NCBI GenBank assembly: GCA_964006375.1 | Contig: OZ023262.1 | Span: 95,996,976 to 96,060,975 of the forward strand | Direction: 5' to 3' | DNA from: Tillus elongatus | Lineage: Eukaryota > Arthropoda > Insecta > Coleoptera > Cleridae | Length of the DNA stretch: 64,000 nucleotides | In this document: in pieces, positions 47,605 through 55,771 of the stretch | Layout of the letters: each line of letters opens with the position of its first letter | Position numbering within the stretch: the stretch's first letter is position 1 | Made by a program: the position numbers and the translations under genes | The notes under the pieces: generated by a model | What the model saw: only the letters and a program-made list of their open reading frames with translations | The model's database searches: none | What the model was told of the DNA's origin: nothing

Positions 47605-48303
47605 ATGCGTATTGTTAAACACGCAAAAGCTACCCTACCAGTCACAAACATAGATGATGTTGTTACCATTCCATCACCTAAACAGCAAAGACATGGACTT
47701 CTTTTACCAAACACAGTTAGATGTTTGATATGTGGTCCAAGTGGATGTGGTAAAACAAATGTTATGCTAAGTTTGTTGTTTGAACCCAACGGTTTAAAAT
47801 TTCAAAACGTATACGTATACTCAAAGTCTTTATATCAACCTAAATACAGTATGTTGAAGGAGGTGTTGGATGCTACGAAAGGTGTTGGATACTATCCATA
47901 TAGTGAAAACGAGGAGATATTAGATCCTGCAGATGCAAAGAGTAATTCAATTTTTATATTTGATGATGTAGCTTGTGATAAGCAAGATAAAATAAAATCG
48001 TATTTTTGTATGGGTAGACATAAAAATATTGACAGTTTCTACTTATGTCAGACATATAGCAAAGTTCCGAAGCAATTGGTGCGTGATAATGCTAACATTA
48101 TAGTTTTATTTAAACAAGATGAAACTAATCTTAAACATGTGTATGATGATCATGTAACTACCGATATGAGTTTTGAAAAGTTCAAGCTCCTTTGTGGTGA
48201 ATGCTGGCAAAACAAACATGATATGGTGGTTGTCGTTAAAGATTCTGATTTAACACAAGGAAGATACCGCAAAGGGTTTGATCACTTTATATATCTCAGT
48301 TGA
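47605..48303 (+). CDS. packaging ATPase (FtsK/HerA, A32-like), 232 aa
   Basis: Genome-packaging motor of the viral FtsK-HerA superfamily. Walker A is CGPSGCGKTN (near residue 45), Walker B is SIFIFDDVACD (near 115), and FYLCQTYSKVPKQLVRDNAN carries the sensor and arginine region. Length is typical for Polinton ATPases. It starts the rightward ATPase-to-integrase cluster and shares its upstream region with the PLA2 gene. The frame is intact. Confidence 0.9.
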   Translation: MRIVKHAKATLPVTNIDDVVTIPSPKQQRHGLLLPNTVRCLICGPSGCGKTNVMLSLLFEPNGLKFQNVYVYSKSLYQPKYSMLKEVLDATKGVGYYPYSENEEILDPADAKSNSIFIFDDVACDKQDKIKSYFCMGRHKNIDSFYLCQTYSKVPKQLVRDNANIIVLFKQDETNLKHVYDDHVTTDMSFEKFKLLCGECWQNKHDMVVVVKDSDLTQGRYRKGFDHFIYLS

Positions 48304-48344
48304 CTGGAAAACGCTAGTATTAAGTTGTTCGACATAGAGTAAAC

Positions 48345-49457
48345 ATGTCGAAAAAATCTAAAGCTGCTCGTCACCGTAAAATAGTAGCACCACCAAATAT
48401 ACAACGTAAAATAGCTGATCTATCAAAGATAATTCGAAAGAAATATTTAGCTTTGAAGCTTGGCAAAACAGAGACAGATGAAACATTACATCGTTTATAT
48501 AAACCCATCTTAAAACCTTTGAGTGATATATCGAAAAACACAGCATTGGCTACTGTTCAACACCAGCCGACTAAAACTACCACATCATTAGCTACTACTC
48601 AACAGAAACCTGCTACATTATTGGCTACTACTCAAACAACTGAACAGAAACCGACTAAAACTGAAGTTGATGTCAAACCAACAGCAGCAAAGGAGGAAAT
48701 TCCATTCCTTAGTGATGATGAAACGTTTGAATTGGAGGCGGAGGCACCAGAACCTGAATTATGGGCTACTAAAGCTTATAGAAAATTAGATGCTGCTGCA
48801 AATACACCAAAAGCAGTGTACGAACGAATGTTAAGTTCCTATCCAATAGTTGTTAGATATTATGTTGATAAATATTTTACAGATAATCATTCCTGTGATC
48901 AAACATATGGTGTTACTTATGATAAAGCTACCAACACTTGGATGCTTGGAAACAAACCTATTAAATTTGTTGTTACTAACGTAGATTTTAAAAATAGAGA
49001 AACCTTTCAAATTGTGGTTGGTGACAGAAGATATTACGGTACTAATCATCTGTTGGAATTGATATTTTTGAGAAAACCTGGTATGAGTGCTTTGAACAAT
49101 CGGGAAGCTTTACGTGACTACGCAGACATAATGGCAACTACTAGTCTTCACAGAAAAGAGAACAATCCTAAAGAAGACGTTCTACGAAACACCTCTACCA
49201 AATATCAACATGTAATAAAACCAATTTTAGAAAAACAAGAAGGTGCTAGAGCGCGATCTTCCTCGGTAACTTTAGGCCGTGGTATGCCATACATGCTACA
49301 TACCAAAAAACAGAAAGAGTATGTATACTGGGATGATATAAACGAGTTGGTTGATAGACTTAGACTGTTAGTAGCTTCTCAAGCAGCTGGTAATAACGCA
49401 CACAACAACGAAATTCAGTCTATTATTGAAGAACTGAAGGAAGTGGGTGTTATATAA
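48345..49457 (+). CDS. conserved Polinton protein of unknown role, 370 aa
   Basis: ATG 48345. A basic N-terminus (MSKKSKAARHRKIVAPPNIQ) is followed by a Thr/Gln/Lys-rich, low-complexity linker (residues about 65-115) with imperfect ATTQQKP repeats and an acidic patch. The C-terminal half holds the conserved part: VTYDKATNTWMLGNKPIKFV, YYGTNHLLELIFLRKPG, VYWDDINELVDRLRLL and NNEIQSIIEELKEVG. I have seen this C-terminal pattern in arthropod Maverick ORFs. The function is not known to me. It lies 41 nt after the ATPase. Confidence 0.75.
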   Translation: MSKKSKAARHRKIVAPPNIQRKIADLSKIIRKKYLALKLGKTETDETLHRLYKPILKPLSDISKNTALATVQHQPTKTTTSLATTQQKPATLLATTQTTEQKPTKTEVDVKPTAAKEEIPFLSDDETFELEAEAPEPELWATKAYRKLDAAANTPKAVYERMLSSYPIVVRYYVDKYFTDNHSCDQTYGVTYDKATNTWMLGNKPIKFVVTNVDFKNRETFQIVVGDRRYYGTNHLLELIFLRKPGMSALNNREALRDYADIMATTSLHRKENNPKEDVLRNTSTKYQHVIKPILEKQEGARARSSSVTLGRGMPYMLHTKKQKEYVYWDDINELVDRLRLLVASQAAGNNAHNNEIQSIIEELKEVGVI

Positions 49458-49488
49458 ACAGACTTGTGTGTTTTTCACCATTTTCAAA

Positions 49489-50352
49489 ATGCCGATCGAT
49501 AAATTCGGACGTTCTGCAAAGAATTTAAAACATCTAAACAGAATTATTCACAGAGAAACATTTCCGAAAACTACAAGTGGTGATTTTGATGTGCAAAACC
49601 ATAAGTTGTGTAACGTGGGTGACCCTGTTGAACCTACAGATGGTGTAAGTAAAAAATTTGTCGATGTATGGATAGACGACTATCAGAAAACTAAAGTTGA
49701 CTATCAGAAAACTAAAACTGATTATAAGGTGAGCAAAGATGCTGTAGCACTTCAAATTGCTATACTGCTTGACGCTGTACATAAGCCGGAGTTGGAAGCT
49801 TTAAAAAAAGACTTTGAACATAAATTTAAAAACTATGATGATTTTAAACGTGAAGTCTATAACTCATTTCCACTTAAGACTGGTGTTGATCAATCACTAC
49901 AAAAGCTGCAAGAGCAATTAATGAAAAATTATATGGATCTTAAACATGAAGCCTACAGCTCGTTTCCGCTTAAAACTAACATTGATGAAACATTAATTAG
50001 TCTTAAAGAGGATATCAAGGAGTACATACATCAAACAGTGTCTCCTCTCCATAAAACGTTTACTGCTATGGCTGATACCGCTATATCTAAACTTCAAAAA
50101 GATTATATAGATCTAGCAGTTTCAAAACTTGAAGCTGACTTGAAAAATACGTTTGCTACTAAAGACGATTTAAATCAAGCAGTGATTACGATTGAAAATA
50201 AACTTAAAAAAACGTTTGTGACTAAGGAGTATATCGATGGTGCTATCGAAGGGATAAATAGAAATTTAGTTCAGGAAGCAGTGGCAGCAGTTTGGGTTAT
50301 GGTGGATAAACGGATATCAAAAATGGAGTTTAGTTGGAATCAAATAAAATAA
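49489..50352 (+). CDS. fibre-like coiled-coil protein A, 287 aa
   Basis: ATG 49489 gives MPIDKFGRSAK; the in-frame codons upstream are not needed. The N-terminal domain (residues 1-60) reads TTSGDFDVQNHKLCNVGDP then EPTDGVSKKFVD, the pattern of virion-anchoring or collar domains in phage and viral fibres. The rest is long heptad-rich coiled coil with two internal direct repeats (KREVYNSFPLKTGVDQSL and KHEAYSSFPLKTNIDETL; ATKDDLNQAVITIENKLKKT and VTKEYIDGAIEG). It is a likely trimeric attachment fibre and a tandem paralogue of the next gene. Confidence 0.7.
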   Translation: MPIDKFGRSAKNLKHLNRIIHRETFPKTTSGDFDVQNHKLCNVGDPVEPTDGVSKKFVDVWIDDYQKTKVDYQKTKTDYKVSKDAVALQIAILLDAVHKPELEALKKDFEHKFKNYDDFKREVYNSFPLKTGVDQSLQKLQEQLMKNYMDLKHEAYSSFPLKTNIDETLISLKEDIKEYIHQTVSPLHKTFTAMADTAISKLQKDYIDLAVSKLEADLKNTFATKDDLNQAVITIENKLKKTFVTKEYIDGAIEGINRNLVQEAVAAVWVMVDKRISKMEFSWNQIK

Positions 50353-50365
50353 GTTCAGTGTAAAA

Positions 50366-50815
50366 ATGTCTATCGATAAGTTCGGACGTTCTGCAAAGAC
50401 TCCCAGCTTCTTAAACAAAATTGTGCACAGAGAAACATTTCCGAAAACTACAAGTGGTGATTTTGATGTGCAAAACCATAAATTATGTAACGTAGGTGAT
50501 CCTATCGAGCCTGCTGATGGTGTGAATAGAAAATTTGTCGATGTGTGGGCAGATGAGTATAAGAAGAATAAAGATGAAGTATCACAGAGTCTTGTCGCTG
50601 TAACCCTTGAAGCTGTACATAAATCAGAACTAGCTGCTCTTAAAAGCGAGTTTGAAAACAAATTGAAAAATTTAGACAAGACGATAGCTGCTCAAGTTTT
50701 AAAAGATATTGATGTGTTAAAGAATAACAAGTTGAAAAAGAAGCTAGGTGAGATAGACAGCAAACTAAAAGATTTACATGATAAGTGGATACTTTTAAAT
50801 CCAACATCGCCATGA
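50366..50815 (+). CDS. fibre-like coiled-coil protein B, 149 aa
   Basis: ATG 50366, MSIDKFGRSAKTPSFLNKIV. Its N-terminal ~60 residues are nearly the same as protein A (HRETFPKTTSGDFDVQNHKL), and the coiled-coil stalk is much shorter. It lies 13 nt after protein A, so this is a tandem duplication with divergence in stalk length. Its stop overlaps the integrase start in an ATGA. Confidence 0.7.
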   Translation: MSIDKFGRSAKTPSFLNKIVHRETFPKTTSGDFDVQNHKLCNVGDPIEPADGVNRKFVDVWADEYKKNKDEVSQSLVAVTLEAVHKSELAALKSEFENKLKNLDKTIAAQVLKDIDVLKNNKLKKKLGEIDSKLKDLHDKWILLNPTSP

Positions 50816-51756
50816 GACGCAAAACAGTTGAACCATCTGATACCAAAAAACAAATTATTGATGAGTTATATAAACCGGCAAGAATCAATTTTAAACGTAG
50901 ACGTACAATAATCAAAGGTTTAAATGATTTGTGGCAGATTGATTTAGCAGAATTTACAGACTACTACAAAGACAACTCTGGTTACAAGTATATTTTAGTG
51001 GTTATTAATTGTTTTTCAAAGTACGTGTGGACTCGCCCTCTTAAATCTAAAACTGCTGGAGAGGTGACTAAAGCTATGGCTGATATTTTATCTACTAGTA
51101 CAGCGCCCTCTAACATCCAGTCTGATCTTGGTCGCGAGTTCTATAACGCTAAATTTAACGCCTTAATGAAAAAATACAACATTAATCACTACAGCACTTA
51201 TAGCGTGAAGAAGGCTGCAATAGTGGAAAGAGTCATACGTACCTTAAAAGAGAAGATATATAAAAATTTCAACTTGATTGGCTCCTACAAGTGGGTTAAT
51301 ACACTACCTGATGTCACTGCTACTTACAACGCTACTGTTCATCGAACAACTGGTGTAAAACCTCAAGATGTTAACAAGAAAAATGAAGAAGCTATCCTGA
51401 AACAAGTTTACTCGAATCTGAAAGTGTTTAACAAAAATAAATTTAAAGTGGGTGATGTTGTACGTCTAAGTAAAGCTAAAACATTATTTGAGAAAGGTTA
51501 TACACCGCGTTGGTCAACGGAGCTGTTTAAAATCACTAAAGTTCACTGCACTAATCCAACCACCTATTTAATAGAAGACATGCAAGGCAAACCAATCAGT
51601 GGTGGATTTTATGAAGAGGAGCTACAAAAGACTGCAACCCCTGATTATTATTTAGTTGAAAGAGTAATCAGAAAGAAAGGCGCCAAGTCGTATGTGAAAT
51701 GGCTTGGTTTTGATAAATCTCATAACTCATGGATAACTAGCAAAGATATAAAATAA
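50812..51756 (+). CDS. Polinton integrase with chromodomain, 314 aa
   Basis: Retroviral-type DDE integrase that inserts the element. I take ATG 50812 (MRRKTVEPSDTKK), which overlaps the preceding stop as ATGA, suggesting termination-reinitiation. Catalytic residues are Asp in LWQIDLAEF, Asp in QSDLGREF and Glu in AAIVERVIRT. KFKVGDVVRLSK and TPRWSTELFKI form the SH3-like segment. The C-terminus is a chromodomain: YYLVERVIRKKGAKSYVKWL then HNSWI. No HHCC zinc motif is seen at the N-terminus. It is the last gene of the rightward cluster. Confidence 0.93.
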   Translation: MRRKTVEPSDTKKQIIDELYKPARINFKRRRTIIKGLNDLWQIDLAEFTDYYKDNSGYKYILVVINCFSKYVWTRPLKSKTAGEVTKAMADILSTSTAPSNIQSDLGREFYNAKFNALMKKYNINHYSTYSVKKAAIVERVIRTLKEKIYKNFNLIGSYKWVNTLPDVTATYNATVHRTTGVKPQDVNKKNEEAILKQVYSNLKVFNKNKFKVGDVVRLSKAKTLFEKGYTPRWSTELFKITKVHCTNPTTYLIEDMQGKPISGGFYEEELQKTATPDYYLVERVIRKKGAKSYVKWLGFDKSHNSWITSKDIK

Positions 51757-52540
51757 TTTGTATTACAATACTTTATAATAAAACAAACGTTGTAAAATAT
51801 ATGCTTTTATTAAAATAAACATTGTAAAATATGTGTTTTTTTTTATTTCAACAACCTACTCAACACAAAGCTAAACGTAAAGTTTTCGTTATTAGCAAAT
51901 TTATGACAAGTCGCTTAAATATAAGCAGTATTACAATTGATTTTCAATTTCTACAATCACTTTAGACGTTATAACACGTCTTTAAACTAAATATTTTCAC
52001 AAGGAAATCTTGAAAGAGTATAGAAACTAATATTAGGAACGTTTGACTAGATAAGTACATAAAGAAGTAAATAAATAACTATATAGATAAGTACATAAAG
52101 AAGTAAATAAATAAGCCTAACCTAAATGAGCTGCCTTATGAAGACGAATTGGATTTTACAGGTATTGGCGAGCTGGATAAATATTTTAGATCGTAAAAAA
52201 AAAGTAGTCCTCGTTACTTTTTCACGATCTGTGTATGAAACCTCATAGCTGACGCAAGTTTTTGTGAAATTAACCGTTAACCACTATCTACATCCTCCGG
52301 AAACTCTATAGGATGTAGATAGTGGTTAATTAGTTGTTGGAAACATCCTATAGAGTTTCCGGAGGATGTAGATAGCGGTTAATTAGTCGCCGGAAACATC
52401 TGGTTCTAATGTGTTTTCCGGAGGATGTAGATAGTGTTCTCAGATTTTTTATTTTTAAACAGTGTTGACACATATCCTTGTAAAAATTATTCAATAAAAC
52501 GAATATATTTTTTACAATTTCTTTATTACAATTTATACAT
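51757..52540. promoter_or_regulatory. convergent 3' region and GGATGTAGATAG block
   Basis: Several AATAAA and TTTATT signals occur near 51776-51850 and 52490-52530. Between lie short AGTACATAAAGAAGTAAATAAATA direct repeats (about 52050-52115) and, at 52270-52460, the duplicated motif block described at 41757-41880. In that block 52278-52326 is a hairpin with ~18-bp arms (AACCACTATCTACATCCT and its complement). No gene is visible. Confidence 0.6.
51776..51802. terminator. 3'-end motif at convergent gene junction (right)
   Basis: 27 nt, the exact inverse of 43704-43730, starting TAATAAAACAAACGTTG just after the integrase stop. A second, partial copy (AATAAACATTGTAAAATATG) follows at about 51815. 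Confidence 0.6.
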
Positions 52541-53467
52541 TTAAAATTTGCGATAGTTTACAATATCATTAAGTACGTGTTGGTATTTTGTAACAAATTC
52601 ACATACCATGCTTAAAGTATCACTATATCTTTCTCTAGCTACGAAAAAGGCACATCTAATTAGGGAAATGTCTCTAAATTTAGCTAATTCGGTCCTTAAA
52701 TCATTAGCAAACATCTTCAAATTAAAGAAACTTTTACAGCTTAGTTCTAACAATAAATCCTTAGCTACACATCCGATATCTTCTAGTATTTTAAGTGATT
52801 GAATTGACAAGTTAAAATTAATTACATATTCCTTACCACAGAGTTTCAGCTTAAAACTTACAGTTTTTCTTTGTGCTTTAACAAGATAATTGGTTAAAGT
52901 ATATGTTTCACTAGTTTCTATAGATTTGTTTTCCAAATTGTAAATTATCGTAGGTAATACGTTTAAAAATTCTTCAAATGTCCACACATCAAAAAACACA
53001 GGTATATTAGAGTTTTTCTGAGATAATTTAATTAACGGCAAAAAATTTAAAACTGGATTAACGCCAATGCTAAGCAGCTTCTCGCCGTTCGACGTAAGAG
53101 AAAAAGTTGTTTGACACATCAGTTCACAGTCTTCTGTTTTCAATTTTTTCTCGATGTTTTTATTATTGATTTCCACCAGCTTCTGATTGAAAATATCTTC
53201 TTGCGTAGGCTGATAGGGTGTTTGTAGGTTTGTTGGATATGCTGCATTAATTATATTTTCTATAGCCTGATTCTGCTGCTCATCAACTTCTGCTGTTGGA
53301 TATAATGTACAAAGTTCACTTATCATGTTTTCCAACGTTTTTGGTTCTTCTTTTGGAATAATACTTTCTATTGCATCACCCAGTAAGACGTCTTGTAGCA
53401 CTTTAAGTTTTTTACCACCACTATTTTCTGCTTTAGCAGATTTTCGTTTTCTACCGTTGTTCACCAT
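52541..53467 (-). CDS. unknown nuclear-type protein, 308 aa
   Basis: ATG at 53465-53467. The basic N-terminus (NNGRKRKSAKAENSGGKKLK) looks like a nuclear-localisation signal and is followed by an acidic, glutamine-containing stretch. The middle (PLIKLSQKNSNIPVFFDVWT then FEEFLNVLPTII) resembles the PC4-like candidate segments of 41977-42711 and 53832-54125. The C-terminus is helical. No known family is recognised. A DNA-binding or expression-control role is only inferred. The frame is intact. Confidence 0.6.
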   Translation of the reverse strand: MVNNGRKRKSAKAENSGGKKLKVLQDVLLGDAIESIIPKEEPKTLENMISELCTLYPTAEVDEQQNQAIENIINAAYPTNLQTPYQPTQEDIFNQKLVEINNKNIEKKLKTEDCELMCQTTFSLTSNGEKLLSIGVNPVLNFLPLIKLSQKNSNIPVFFDVWTFEEFLNVLPTIIYNLENKSIETSETYTLTNYLVKAQRKTVSFKLKLCGKEYVINFNLSIQSLKILEDIGCVAKDLLLELSCKSFFNLKMFANDLRTELAKFRDISLIRCAFFVARERYSDTLSMVCEFVTKYQHVLNDIVNYRKF

Positions 53468-53831
53468 ATTATACTCGGTCTGCTTCAGTTTTCAACTAAA
53501 TGCTCCGTTTGAAATTATCAACTTTTATACTTATCTAATTATTATTATTACTCTTACAGCTGAGCTTTGTTGCCGTGTTGAGTTTTATTGCTTTTAACTT
53601 ACTATGTGAATCAAGACGATTCATTTAATACCAAACACGTAGGACTTTAATAAACAAATTACTTGTACGCATGCTCTAGCCGCCATATTTACACACGTCA
53701 TTTAAATGGTGATCTTCGTTTAAGAATAGATGCATAGATGTGAAACCGTGATCGATACACAAGGCTTTTTTTTTTCACTTAGCACCTTTGAATAGGTTAT
53801 GTGACAGTAATTAAGATGATGCACTATAAAG

Positions 53832-54125
53832 CTATTTTGGCTCGTCTTCACCTTTAAGATATTTCCTATACAGCTCACGTATGTTGTCTAGGAAATCGTA
53901 AAAATCCCACTCTTCCAATGCCAAATATTGGTTTTCTTCATTCAACGCCAACGGATTGACAAATTTCACAACATTTGCAAAGTCGTTTCTTGCACTGATG
54001 CCGGATGTTGTTCCCTCCACCACAAACGTCGGTTGAATGGTTCTGAGTGGTTTCCTGGTAAATTTTACAAATCTATTGCGATCACTAAATACTTTAACAT
54101 ATTTCGTGCTACACTGCATGATCAT
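53832..54125 (-). CDS. small paralogue of the 244-aa protein, possible PC4-like
   Basis: I place the start at ATG 54123-54125 (MIMQCSTKYVKVFSDRN). Residues from SARNDFANVVKFVNPLALNE through YLALEEWDFYDFLDNI match the 41977 gene at most positions. It looks like a single-domain version: strands, then a helix led by LALEEW. It overlaps the upstream gene by 17 nt. A role in binding single-stranded DNA is a hypothesis only. Confidence 0.6.
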   Translation of the reverse strand: MIMQCSTKYVKVFSDRNRFVKFTRKPLRTIQPTFVVEGTTSGISARNDFANVVKFVNPLALNEENQYLALEEWDFYDFLDNIRELYRKYLKGEDEPK

Positions 54126-54666
54126 CCAGATATTTCTGCCAGACTTTAACAAACTTGTCTACAACAACACAATCTTTGTTCTCATATCTATCCCAATCAG
54201 CATTGGTTGGAAGACTGTCGAAATATTCGTTACAAATTGTATATAACATGTCGGTGACGTCTGTACGGTGAAGTTTTCGTGTTAGAAAATTAATGGATTT
54301 AGTACGTTCAGCATCATCATCATTTAAATTAGAACTGTGCTTTAATATATCGTTTAGGTGGTCTGCAACCTTGTGGATGTCATCACAGCTTGAAAACTCA
54401 AATTCTTTATTAAACCCTTCTCTCATCGTTTCGAGTGTTTCTTGTTTGAGTTCTTCCTCGCAGGGCGGTTCAATTTCAATGTTCGTTGTTTCGAGTGTGA
54501 CCTCATCAGCATCATAATAATATTTGTATTGATTTTTTGCTTCTTCGGGTAAATATTTAAAAAATGGTTCACTTAACAGGGCCCCCGGTTGGTGTTGAAT
54601 GAGTGCCACAGCAAAATATTGTGTTGAACAAAATCCACTTAAATATAAGTCACACAACTCTACCAT
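54109..54666 (-). CDS. unknown Polinton protein, N-terminally truncated paralogue
   Basis: ATG at 54664-54666. The first 55 residues (ELCDLYLSGFCSTQYFAVAL, then FKYLPEEAKNQYKYYY) match the neighbouring gene at 54816-55154. Upstream of the ATG, homology to that gene continues in the same frame but is broken by a TAA near 54718. The ancestral protein was therefore longer, or this copy now starts internally. The remainder is acidic, then helical (CDDIHKVADHLNDILKHSSN). Function unknown. Confidence 0.55.
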   Translation of the reverse strand: MVELCDLYLSGFCSTQYFAVALIQHQPGALLSEPFFKYLPEEAKNQYKYYYDADEVTLETTNIEIEPPCEEELKQETLETMREGFNKEFEFSSCDDIHKVADHLNDILKHSSNLNDDDAERTKSINFLTRKLHRTDVTDMLYTICNEYFDSLPTNADWDRYENKDCVVVDKFVKVWQKYLDDHAV

Positions 54667-54815
54667 ATGTCTATTTTCATATTCTTCGGCTTCGGACTTA
54701 CGCCCGTCTCGATAAGCTTATTTTTGTATCTGTAACACTAACAGTCTAACTTTTGTGGTGTCGTTCTCACTATTCATTCTTGTTTCATCTGTATACCACT
54801 GGGCTTTTGTATAAA

Positions 54816-55154
54816 CTAAATAGCCTCTGTGTGGACGGTTTGTTTATCGTAATAACGTATGTATTGATGTTTTGCTTCTTCGGGTAAATATTTAAAAAAC
54901 GGTTCACTTAACGGGGCCCCCGGTTGGTATCGAATGAGTGCCAAAGCAAAAAATTGTGTAGAGCAGAACCCACTTAAATATATGTCACACAACTCGACTA
55001 TATGTCCGGCTTCATAATTTTCTCCTTCAGAATCACGTTCGTCGATAAAGGCTTCTTCTTGTATCTTTAACACCAACTGTTTTAATTCAAATTCACAGTC
55101 TTCTTCAAACAATCTATTTTTGTGTCCATACCATAAGACACTGTTAAACGACAT
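54816..55154 (-). CDS. unknown Polinton protein, 112 aa, tandem paralogue
   Basis: ATG at 55152-55154 (MSFNSVLWYGHKNRLFEEDC). The core HIVELCDIYLSGFCSTQFFA and PGAPLSEPFFKYLPEEAKHQ is shared with 54109-54666. It ends early after the shared block, whereas its paralogue carries a 130-residue extension. It is the outermost leftward gene, near the right TIR. No known domain. Confidence 0.55.
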   Translation of the reverse strand: MSFNSVLWYGHKNRLFEEDCEFELKQLVLKIQEEAFIDERDSEGENYEAGHIVELCDIYLSGFCSTQFFALALIRYQPGAPLSEPFFKYLPEEAKHQYIRYYDKQTVHTEAI

Positions 55155-55190
55155 GGTACAACAACTAATAAGATAACCGAACTTGCTCAC

Positions 55191-55771
55191 TTATTTATAT
55201 AATAAGCTAAAATACATGGATGATGTCATCCTTTCGGTTTGTACTAGACAAGCTCAAACACGAGTAATGGGGGTGATTGAACAGATATAACACAAGATAA
55301 CATTCACCAAGGTCATCAACTGACACGTTATTTACCCTAAGCGGGCCTCTCTCTTGCGTATATTAAACAGATACACAGACAAGTTCAAACACAAATAATG
55401 GGGTGATGTCATTCAACGGAAATTACACTAGATAACGACCGTACAGACAAAGCTCAAACAGGTTTGTGGAACAGGTTTGTGGATGATGTCATACTTCTAA
55501 CGGCTGTATTCTAGACAAGCTCAAACACGAATACCATTTACCCATCAAGGGGCCCCCTACAGTATGTTTCTGAACTTCCTTCTTTTGTTTGCCAACGACC
55601 TCTGTGTGTTATTTTTAGAACCTACCCATATAACAATTGTGACGTTCGGCTAATTTCTATGCGAAATCTAATAGTCTAATATTAAACATATTAATTATTA
55701 TGTCTTATGTCTAATAACAAAAGCTTTATGAATGGTTTGTTTTAATGGGGGGCGTAACTTTAAATCATTTT
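55191..55771. repeat. non-coding region with short direct repeats
   Basis: The words CAAGCTCAAACACG or close variants recur near 55250, 55380, 55447 and 55518, often followed by AATGGGG and GATGATGTCAT, giving an imperfect unit of 70-130 bp. No ORF. It could be the upstream control region of the right leftward genes. Confidence 0.5.
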
